Shown here: piece by piece, positions 1 to 5,151 of the stretch | Layout: every line of letters starts with the position of its first letter | Position numbering within the stretch: position 1 is the stretch's first letter | Origin: an uncultured Chloroflexota bacterium | GTDB lineage: Bacteria; Chloroflexota; Limnocylindria; Limnocylindrales; Limnocylindraceae | Assembly: GCA_903820655.1 (NCBI GenBank) | Contig: CAIJIA010000084.1 | Location: 1-5,547 of the forward strand | DNA length: 5,547 bases | Direction of reading: 5' to 3' | Translations under genes and position numbers: made by a program | Notes under the pieces: generated by a model | The model's input: the letters and a program-made list of their open reading frames with translations, nothing else | Told to the model about the DNA's origin: nothing | Databases searched by the model: none

Positions 1-174
1 CTCGGCGCCGCCGCCCCACGACACGCTGGGCGCATCGCCAACCTTCGCGATGAGGCGATCACTGCGCTCACCACCTGGCGGACGAGCGTCGAATCGGGAG
101 ACTTCCCCACCGCAGCGCAAGGGATCGTCGCTGACGCAACCTTGATCGCCGCCCTCGACGAGCTCCCGCGTTAG
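1..174 (+). CDS. panB: 3-methyl-2-oxobutanoate hydroxymethyltransferase (PanB), C-terminal end only
   Basis: The first reading frame is open from base 1 to a TAG at 172-174 and gives the last 57 residues of a protein whose start lies outside the window. The stretch from PRHAGRIANLRDEAI to SVESGDFP (fragment residues 6-36) matches the usual PanB ending, in which a conserved Pro-Arg plus a final helix lead to a 'V-x-S/A-G-x-FP' motif. PanB transfers a hydroxymethyl group from 5,10-methylenetetrahydrofolate to 2-oxoisovalerate to give ketopantoate, the first step of pantothenate synthesis, in the cytosol. The catalytic residues are not in the window. The next gene is panC, its normal operon partner, which supports the call. 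The tail is unusual: the common HSF ending after FP is missing and about 21 extra residues follow. The alternative, an unrelated protein with a similar C-terminal helix, is unlikely given the neighbour. Confidence 0.82.
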   Translation, partial: LGAAAPRHAGRIANLRDEAITALTTWRTSVESGDFPTAAQGIVADATLIAALDELPR

Positions 175-186
175 CTCAGTCGTAGA

Positions 187-1050
187 GTGATGCGCACCGT
201 CACCATTCGCGCAGAGCTTGACAAAGCGCTCGCTCAACTTCCCCGCCCTGTTGCCCTCGTACCAACCATGGGGGCGCTCCACGCCGGGCATGCCGCGCTG
301 ATCGCCGCCGCGCGCCGCACCGCTGCCACCGTGGTCGTCTCCATCTTTGTTAACCCACGACAGTTTGCGAACGCCGCTGACGTCGCACGATATCCACGAA
401 CCCTTGAGAGCGACCAGCAACTCGCCGAGGCGGCCGGTGCGCACCTGATCTTCGCCCCCAGCGTTGACGAGATCTATCCGCCCAATGAGCCACTCACCAG
501 CGTCGAACCAGGGCCACTCGCCAGTCGACTTGAGGGCGCCTCCCGACCCGGACACTTCACGGGAGTGGCGACCGTTGTCTCGCGACTCTTTGATCTAGTA
601 CGCCCCAATGAGGCGTACTTCGGTGCGAAGGATGCACAGCAGGTGCGCGTCGTTGAGTGGCTGACAGCACAGCGTACCGATCACATCAAAATCCACCGCG
701 TCGCAACTGTGCGCGATGGTGATGGTCTTGCGCTCAGTTCGCGCAACCAGATGCTCTCAGCAGCGGGCCGCGCCGCCGCCGCACGAGCAATCCCCGTCGC
801 CCTCTCGCTCATCGCAGAGGCGTATGCGTCTGGCGTCACGAGCGTCGCCATGCTGCGGGCACTCGCTGAACGGGTGCTCGCCGCCGAGCCGAGCCTCTCG
901 CTCGACTACCTCGACTTTGCTGATGGCGCAACGCTCGTGCAGTTGTCAGAGAACGCACAGATAGGCGATGCCGCGCCAGGTGAGGTGCTCGTCTCGCTCG
1001 CCGCCGTTGTTGATGGTGTGCGCCTGATTGACGCGATCACGCTCCCCTAG
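187..1050 (+). CDS. panC: Pantoate--beta-alanine ligase (pantothenate synthetase)
   Basis: This enzyme makes pantothenate from pantoate, beta-alanine and ATP through a pantoyl-adenylate intermediate, in the cytosol. At 287 residues it has the usual family length, and the signature motifs are in order. PTMGALHAGH (26-35) carries the HIGH-type nucleotide-binding histidines. It is followed by VSIFVNPRQF (51-60), YPRTLESD (69-76), FAPSVDEIYP (89-98), EGASRPGHFTGVATVV (116-131), FGAKDAQQ (145-152) and DGLALSSRN (179-187), the last being the KMSKS-like loop. All key positions appear intact, so it should be active. The small Ala147 replaces the Gln or Glu often seen before KDAQQ. The start is either GTG at 187 or the adjacent ATG at 190; I keep the longer form, but the ATG is at least as likely because no clear Shine-Dalgarno sequence separates them. 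It lies 12 bases after panB and is probably co-transcribed and co-translated with it. Confidence 0.97.
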   Translation: MMRTVTIRAELDKALAQLPRPVALVPTMGALHAGHAALIAAARRTAATVVVSIFVNPRQFANAADVARYPRTLESDQQLAEAAGAHLIFAPSVDEIYPPNEPLTSVEPGPLASRLEGASRPGHFTGVATVVSRLFDLVRPNEAYFGAKDAQQVRVVEWLTAQRTDHIKIHRVATVRDGDGLALSSRNQMLSAAGRAAAARAIPVALSLIAEAYASGVTSVAMLRALAERVLAAEPSLSLDYLDFADGATLVQLSENAQIGDAAPGEVLVSLAAVVDGVRLIDAITLP

Positions 1051-1059
1051 GGGCGACGA

Positions 1060-2184
1060 TTAGCGCGTTGGAACCGGCCGCGCCGCGGCGAGGATCCGCT
1101 CCACGTCGAGTGAGCCGGCAACGAGCTGCTTGATCTCTTCGATCTTACGCAGGTCTTCAGGGTGGGTCTTCACCAATAGGTCATGCACGTTTGAGGCAAC
1201 GGTGTAGGTATCGCCCTCCATCAGCACGGCAAAGATGTTCGCCTTGCGAATCAGCTCCAGCACGCGTGCGCTCGGCCGATAGCCGCCGCTGAGCACGAAC
1301 CCGAGCGGTCGATTCGGATGATCGTGCCCGTCAAGCCAGAGGTTGGTAAGAACCTCGATGACGTCCTCGCGATCACCAGGGACCACCACGAGCGCGCTGT
1401 CGCCGATGCGCTGCATCACATGCTCAGGCTGCATCGCCGCAACGGAGACGCGGCCAATGATTGCATCCATGTCACGACCGGGCCAGAGCGTCTCACCTTG
1501 CAGCCCGTCTTCGATAATCGCCAGCGTGGGGTTCGAAAGTATCTGGCGATACGGAAGCACCCCGAGGAGTGGGATGCCGTGACGCGCGAGCCCCTTCTCA
1601 AGGAGTCGCGGCAGCTCGGGCTGCAGGTCAAGGTCAACTTTATTCACGATCGCCCCCGCAACCTCAACACCGCGCGCGGCAAAGAGCGCTGCGTTCAGCA
1701 CGATCTCGTCAATCGGCCGACCGATGCCGCCCTCGCTCACGATGATCACCGGCGCGCCGAGGAGTGCAGCAACATCGGCATTACTCAAGCCGATCACCGC
1801 ACCAACGCCGGCGTGCCCTGTCCCCTCGAGCAGGAGCAGCTCGTGCCTCTGGGCGAGCTCTACTTGGGCGGCGATGATCTTCGCGCCGAGGTCTTCCACC
1901 ACCTGTCCCTCGATCACCTTGCGCGTAAAGCCGCGCGGAATCTGCACCGGAGAGAGGAGCGCGACCGCATCCGTCAGATCAAAGACACCGCGCATGAGGG
2001 CGGCATCTTCGTCGGCGGGGGTGTCGTCGATGGTGATCCAGCGCTGGCCAACCGGCTTCATGAAGCCCGCATCGAGCCCCTGCGCGCGGAGCGCGGCAAA
2101 GAGTCCGAGTGAGGTGGTGGTCTTGCCGCGGTTCTGGCCCGTCGCGGCGAGGAAGAGCTGCCGTGCGCCCGCGGCGCCGGTCAT
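1060..2184 (-). CDS. BioD-like P-loop ATPase with DRTGG domain (phosphotransacetylase N-terminal-like protein)
   Basis: The 374-residue protein has two domains. The N-terminal part (about 8-215) is a BioD/CobB-type P-loop fold: Walker A TGQNRGKTTT (15-24), the KPVG strand (43-46), LLLLEGTGHAG (116-126) in the place of the Walker B/EGAGG loop, and a GAIVNKVD strand (177-184). The C-terminal part (about 220-340) is a DRTGG domain with VVPGDREDVI, LSGGYRPS and a GDTYTVASNVHDLLVK segment. The same pair forms the N-terminal half of long phosphotransacetylases, but the catalytic acetyltransferase domain is absent and the protein ends at a TAA. In the family these domains are linked to nucleotide or metabolite sensing; the exact role of stand-alone members is not known to me. 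The ATG at 2184 has GAAGAGG (2194-2200) nine bases upstream, inside the end of the preceding gene, from which it is separated by four bases, so translation is probably coupled. A BioD or CobB enzyme is less likely because of the DRTGG half. Confidence 0.88.
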   Translation of the reverse strand: MTGAAGARQLFLAATGQNRGKTTTSLGLFAALRAQGLDAGFMKPVGQRWITIDDTPADEDAALMRGVFDLTDAVALLSPVQIPRGFTRKVIEGQVVEDLGAKIIAAQVELAQRHELLLLEGTGHAGVGAVIGLSNADVAALLGAPVIIVSEGGIGRPIDEIVLNAALFAARGVEVAGAIVNKVDLDLQPELPRLLEKGLARHGIPLLGVLPYRQILSNPTLAIIEDGLQGETLWPGRDMDAIIGRVSVAAMQPEHVMQRIGDSALVVVPGDREDVIEVLTNLWLDGHDHPNRPLGFVLSGGYRPSARVLELIRKANIFAVLMEGDTYTVASNVHDLLVKTHPEDLRKIEEIKQLVAGSLDVERILAAARPVPTR

Positions 2185-2188
2185 TTGG

Positions 2189-2806
2189 TTACGCCTCTTC
2201 GCGCGGCGCGGTGCGACGCTCGATCAAGTTGACCGCTTCTTTGAGGCGCGTCACCGACTCTTGGTCAACATCCTCGCGGCTGATGTGTGTGCCGAGCTTG
2301 TCAAGCACCTCGGCGGCAACTTCGAGGAAGACGTTGGCGTCGGCGATAAAGAACTCCGACTCGTTGCTGTAGCGCACAAAGGTGAGTCGCCCCTGCAACG
2401 TTCGTCGGTCGTCGGCGTGTGCCACCTGTGTGGTGAAGTTGTGCCCCTGAATGCCGTCCGGGTTGGAGAGGAAGCTCAGTGCGTTATCGATCGCCAGGCC
2501 GAAGCGGGCGCGCCAGCCGGCGAGTCGATCGACCACTTCGGCTGGGAGTCGTAGTTCCGTCACCTCGTCGAAGACCTCGGGGGCGGCGGTGAGCGCGGTC
2601 ACCAGGGTCGAGCCCTGGCGCTGACCGAGCATCGCCTGCAGCGAACGCTCCAACGTGACCACCTCGGCGTCGAAGTGGCTCGAGGTGATCAGGTCAACGA
2701 GCAGATCTTCAACGTTATCGAGCGCCGACCCTTCGGTGAGCGCGGCGGCAAGCGCGAGGATCTCCTCGCGAAAGAGAAAGCGTTCTTCGTGGTCTAGGCC
2801 AGCCAT
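2189..2806 (-). CDS. Conserved-looking protein of unknown function, 205 residues
   Basis: I do not recognise this family. The protein appears soluble, with no signal peptide or membrane segment, and is rich in Glu, Asp, Leu and Ala. Residues 1-112 look almost wholly helical (EERFLFREEILALAAAL, VEDLLVDLI, ERSLQAMLGQ, VVDRLAGWRARFGLAIDNALSFL). A likely strand-containing core follows (about 122-156: NFTTQVAHADDRRTLQGRLTFVRYSNESEFFIAD), and then two helices (158-171 and 182-197). No metal-binding cysteine cluster or nucleotide-binding loop is visible. It is considered real because it fills the gap between gdhA (25 bases) and the DRTGG ATPase (4 bases) on the same strand, has AGGAT seven bases before its ATG at 2806, and uses GC-rich codons like its neighbours. 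Its position suggests a role with the ATPase or with glutamate metabolism; this is inference only. Confidence 0.85.
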   Translation of the reverse strand: MAGLDHEERFLFREEILALAAALTEGSALDNVEDLLVDLITSSHFDAEVVTLERSLQAMLGQRQGSTLVTALTAAPEVFDEVTELRLPAEVVDRLAGWRARFGLAIDNALSFLSNPDGIQGHNFTTQVAHADDRRTLQGRLTFVRYSNESEFFIADANVFLEVAAEVLDKLGTHISREDVDQESVTRLKEAVNLIERRTAPREEA

Positions 2807-2831
2807 GTGCGCATCCTAGCGCGCAGAGGGT

Positions 2832-4082
2832 TTACGGGTAGATACCCCGCACCTGCATGGCATCGGCGACACGCTGCACCGAGAGGAGATACGCACCTGT
2901 GCGCAGGTGGCTCTTCTCCTTCTGGGCCATGTCGTAGACCTCGTGGAAGGCGCGGACCATCTTCTTCTCAAGGCGAATGTTGACCTCTTCCTCTTCCCAG
3001 AAGTCGCGGTTCAGGTCCTGCACCCACTCGAAGTAGCTCACCGTCACACCACCTGCGTTGCAGAGGATGTCAGGGATCACCATGGCGCCGTTCGCGAACA
3101 AGATGTCGTCCGCCTCCGGTGTCGTTGGCCCATTGGCCGCTTCGGCGACGATCTTCGTCTTGATCTTGCCGGCATTCTCCGCGGTGATCTGATTCTCGAG
3201 GGCCGCTGGAATGAGCACGTCACAGGCAATCTCCAAGATCGCTTGGTTGCTCACTGGCGTAGAGCCAGCAAAGCCAACAACACTCCCGGTCTTCTTCTTA
3301 TGTGCGTCAACCGCGTTCAGATCGAGCCCGGCTGGATTATGAATGCCGCCGCTGCTGTCGGAGACGGCGATCACCTTCGAGCCAAGCTCGCTGATCAGTC
3401 GCGCCGCAATGGATCCGGCGTTGCCGTATCCCTGCACCACCACCGTCGCACCCTTCAAGTTGAGGTTGATCTTGCCCGCCGCTTCGCGAATGCAGAAGAC
3501 TGCGCCGCGCGCCGTTGCCTCGTTGCGGCCTTTTGAGCCGCCGAGCGCGATCGGCTTGCCGGTCACCACACCAGGAACGGTGTAGCCGACATGCATGGAA
3601 TAGGTGTCCATCATCCAGGCCATCGTCTGGCTGTTGGTGTTCACGTCAGGGGCAGGGATATCGGACTCTGGCCCGATGATGACGGCGATTTCGGTTGTGA
3701 AGCGTCGCGTCAGGCGCTCAAGCTCGCCGAGTGACAACTTCTTTGGGTCAACGGTGACGCCGCCCTTGCCGCCGCCATAGGGAAGATCCATCACGGCGCA
3801 CTTCCACGACATCCACATGGAGAGGGCCTTCACCTCTTCAATGTTCACGTCCTGGTGGAAGCGGATGCCGCCCTTTGCTGGGCCGCGTCCGAGGTTGTGC
3901 TGCACGCGGTGCCCCTCGAAGACCCGGGTTGAGCCGTCATCCATGCGCACAGGGAAGTGCACGGTGAGCTGTCGACGTGGCTCGCGCAAGACGGCGGCGA
4001 TGCCGGAGTCGAGGCCGAGCCGCTTTGCGGCAAGGTCAAACTGCTGCTGCGCAACTGCCCAGGCGCTCTTCTGTGCACTCAT
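2832..4082 (-). CDS. gdhA: Glutamate dehydrogenase (Glu/Leu/Phe/Val dehydrogenase family)
   Basis: The enzyme interconverts glutamate with 2-oxoglutarate and ammonia using NAD(P) and acts as a cytosolic hexamer. With the start at 4082 it is 416 residues, typical of the family. The N-terminal substrate domain shows GPAKGGIRFH (67-76), MSWKCAV (91-97) with substrate-binding Lys94, PYGGGKGGV (101-109) with catalytic Lys106, and PESDIPAPDVNT (138-149) with catalytic Asp146. The Rossmann domain has GYGNAG (218-223) and an acidic Asp242 at the end of the second strand (VSDSSGG); an acid there often goes with NAD use, but cofactor choice cannot be settled by eye. The start is chosen at MSAQKSAW because GGAGAGG lies nine bases upstream; a longer frame from 4166 would add 28 residues (MRRVVGLCGSPHGV...) unlike the family. 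It is followed at 25 bases by the unknown gene. Leucine or another amino-acid specificity is possible, but the motifs fit glutamate best. Confidence 0.95.
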   Translation of the reverse strand: MSAQKSAWAVAQQQFDLAAKRLGLDSGIAAVLREPRRQLTVHFPVRMDDGSTRVFEGHRVQHNLGRGPAKGGIRFHQDVNIEEVKALSMWMSWKCAVMDLPYGGGKGGVTVDPKKLSLGELERLTRRFTTEIAVIIGPESDIPAPDVNTNSQTMAWMMDTYSMHVGYTVPGVVTGKPIALGGSKGRNEATARGAVFCIREAAGKINLNLKGATVVVQGYGNAGSIAARLISELGSKVIAVSDSSGGIHNPAGLDLNAVDAHKKKTGSVVGFAGSTPVSNQAILEIACDVLIPAALENQITAENAGKIKTKIVAEAANGPTTPEADDILFANGAMVIPDILCNAGGVTVSYFEWVQDLNRDFWEEEEVNIRLEKKMVRAFHEVYDMAQKEKSHLRTGAYLLSVQRVADAMQVRGIYP

Positions 4083-4091
4083 CGTTTGGTA

Positions 4092-4098
4092 CCTCTCC
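4092..4098 (-). promoter_or_regulatory. Ribosome binding site that decides the gdhA start
   Basis: On the minus strand GGAGAGG lies nine bases before the ATG at 4082. It is the strongest Shine-Dalgarno match in the leader, and the upstream in-frame ATG at 4166 sits within the structured leader with no comparable purine run at the right distance. Confidence 0.75.
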
Positions 4099-4102
4099 AC
4101 TG

Positions 4103-4138
4103 CCGCCCTGGCGGGTGCCTGGCGGACGCCGTGCGGCG
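4103..4138 (-). repeat. Short inverted and direct repeats in the gdhA leader
   Basis: Three overlapping patterns lie just upstream of the gdhA ribosome binding site: the palindrome CCGCC-ct-GGCGG (4103-4114), a direct repeat of CCTGGCGG at 4107-4114 and 4118-4125 (11-base period, about one helical turn), and the palindrome CGCCG-tg-CGGCG (4127-4138). They could be an operator or leader-RNA structure, but short GC repeats also arise by chance in such DNA. The patterns are directly visible; the function is inferred. Confidence 0.4.
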
Positions 4139-4145
4139 ATCCACA

Positions 4146-4187
4146 CAACCCTACAACGCGCCTCAAAAAGGCGTTGCGCGTAGGTTG
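4146..4187 (-). promoter_or_regulatory. Imperfect hairpin in the degV-gdhA intergenic region
   Basis: On the plus strand CAACC[c]TA pairs with TAGGTTG, and CAAC[gc]GCCT pairs with AGGCGTTG around a five-base CAAAA loop, leaving bulges of one, two and four bases. The minus-strand transcript would form the equivalent stem with a TTTTG loop. No T-run follows the stem in the direction of transcription, so it is not a standard intrinsic terminator. A leader-RNA element or a protein-binding inverted repeat for gdhA is possible. Confidence 0.4.
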
Positions 4188-4193
4188 CGGCGT

Positions 4194-4215
4194 GCTCCCG
4201 CCCGAGCGGCGGAGC
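4194..4215 (-). terminator. Possible hairpin after degV, without a T-tract
   Basis: GCTCCGCC pairs with GGCG-G-GAGC (one bulged G) around a five-base loop, 11 bases past the degV stop codon. The stem is GC-rich and well placed to end the degV transcript, but the downstream minus-strand sequence (CACGCCGCAACC) has no T-run, so it is at best a weak or factor-dependent terminator, or a 3' stabilising structure. Confidence 0.3.
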
Positions 4216-4226
4216 CGGCTACGTGG

Positions 4227-5081
4227 CTAGGCGCGGATCAGTGCGACGCCGAGACCCTTCGGGCCGGTGTGTGGCCCAATCGCCGCACCCGCTCGAACGA
4301 TCCCTGGCTTCAGGGCCGCAATCTCGGGATAGCGCGCGCAGACCTCGTCGCGGAACGCTTCAATGTCGGGCGCCTCCGCATGAAGCATGGTCAGCTCCTG
4401 GATCGGTGCTGCACCAATGATCTCCATGAACTGTTCGCGCGCCTTCGAAGAGGTGCGCGGCTTGTCGAGGGTGACCACCTCGCCATCGATGATGTCGATG
4501 ATCGGCTTCACCGACAGGAGTCCGCCAATCGCCGCCCGTGCTGGGCTGATGCGGCCGCCGGCCTTCAGATAGTCCAGTGAGTCGAGGAAGAAGATCACGT
4601 GCGTCTTTGGAATGAGCTCGCCGAGCTCGGCGACGATCTGCGGCGCCTTCCAGCCTTCAGCGGCGCGGTGATAGGCGCGCGCAACGAGCAGGCCTTGGGC
4701 GGCCGACGCGGTTGCGGTGTCAACGAGATGAATGTTCTTCGACTGTGGATGGTCCGCCGCGGCGATCTCCGCGTTGCGGAAGGTCGCTGAAAGCTTCGAG
4801 GCAACATGCACCGAAACGATCTCATCGGCGCCACCGGCGAAGGCTCGGTCATACGCCGCGGTGAATGCGGCAGGCGGTGGTGCAGCAGTCTTTGGGAACG
4901 GTGCCCCTGGAGCGGTGAGTCGCTTCCAGAACTGATCCATGGAGAGCTCTTCGTTGACCTTGAAGCTCTCCGAACCGAAGGTGACGATGATCGGGACGAT
5001 GGTGATGCCGAGCTTCTTCGCCGCATCTGGCGGAATGTCCGAGGCGCTGTCGGTGATGATTGCGACCTTTGGCCTCGTCAT
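4227..5081 (-). CDS. DegV family (FakB-like) fatty-acid-binding protein
   Basis: DegV proteins bind a fatty acid and, where studied (FakB), present it to the FakA kinase for entry into phospholipids. The 284-residue length fits. Visible motifs are IITDSASDIP (8-17), PKTAAPPPAAFTAAY (63-77), the VASKLSATFRNA loop (93-104), LVDTATASAAQG (119-130), LDYLKAGGRIS (169-179), GLLSVKPI (187-194) and a C-terminal IGPHTGPKG (268-276). Thr65, the serine of the SKLS loop and His271 correspond to the residues that hold the fatty-acid carboxylate. Two loops differ from the common form: TAAPPP instead of TSQPS, and LSATF instead of LSGTY. The ATG at 5081 follows a very purine-rich run (AGGGGGAGGG, 5091-5100) at a usable distance. 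It lies 70 bases after the transporter gene and 144 before gdhA. No fakA (DAK2/DhaL-like) partner gene is in the window. The fatty acid bound cannot be told from sequence. Confidence 0.94.
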   Translation of the reverse strand: MTRPKVAIITDSASDIPPDAAKKLGITIVPIIVTFGSESFKVNEELSMDQFWKRLTAPGAPFPKTAAPPPAAFTAAYDRAFAGGADEIVSVHVASKLSATFRNAEIAAADHPQSKNIHLVDTATASAAQGLLVARAYHRAAEGWKAPQIVAELGELIPKTHVIFFLDSLDYLKAGGRISPARAAIGGLLSVKPIIDIIDGEVVTLDKPRTSSKAREQFMEIIGAAPIQELTMLHAEAPDIEAFRDEVCARYPEIAALKPGIVRAGAAIGPHTGPKGLGVALIRA

Positions 5082-5151
5082 GATGCGACTCCCTCCCCCT
5101 ACGTTTTCAGCGCCGCGCGCTGACCTGTTCTCACGATTCTATCGGCGCAGA
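5082..5151 (-). promoter_or_regulatory. Transporter-degV intergenic region with a possible degV promoter
   Basis: On the minus strand TAGAAT (5136-5141) is one base away from the TATAAT -10 consensus and lies about 55 bases before the degV ATG. I find no good -35 box at the expected distance, so this is a weak promoter candidate. The predicted transcript would begin just upstream of the perfect inverted repeat at 5107-5123. Confidence 0.22.
5107..5123. repeat. Perfect 7-base inverted repeat upstream of degV
   Basis: TCAGCGC and GCGCTGA are exact reverse complements separated by three bases. In the direction of the neighbouring genes the stem is followed by AAAACG, not a T-run, so it does not look like a terminator for the transporter gene. 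On the plus strand the T-run precedes the stem, which is also wrong for termination. An operator, or a hairpin in the degV leader, would fit the position. Confidence 0.45.

Noticed and set aside
166..192. tRNA-like 5' end (GCGTTAGCTCAGTCGTAGAG) at the panB-panC junction
   Set aside because: It resembles a tRNA D-arm (GCTC...GAGT), but no anticodon arm, TTCGANNC T-loop or matching 3' acceptor strand follows within 60-80 bases, and the bases are used as the panB end and panC start.
1070..1095. GC-rich inverted sequence near the ATPase gene end as a bidirectional terminator
   Set aside because: It lies within coding sequence, the pairing is poor, and there is no T-run on either strand.
1318..2112. 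264-codon plus-strand open frame opposite the DRTGG ATPase gene
   Set aside because: The protein is low in recognisable motifs, rich in His/Arg/Asp as expected for an antisense shadow, and the opposite strand encodes a clear conserved protein over the same bases.
1724..2554. 276-codon plus-strand open frame across two minus-strand genes
   Set aside because: It spans the junction of two well-supported genes in antisense, has a Ser/Pro/Arg-rich shadow composition and no family motif.
4083..4166. 28-residue N-terminal extension of glutamate dehydrogenase
   Set aside because: The extension is unlike the family, overlaps the structured leader, and a good ribosome binding site stands before the downstream ATG at 4082.
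3957..4580. 207-codon plus-strand open frame across the gdhA-degV gap
   Set aside because: It overlaps the N-terminus of gdhA and the C-terminus of degV in antisense, with no motif and an Arg/Cys-rich shadow composition; a divergent gene there is not supported.
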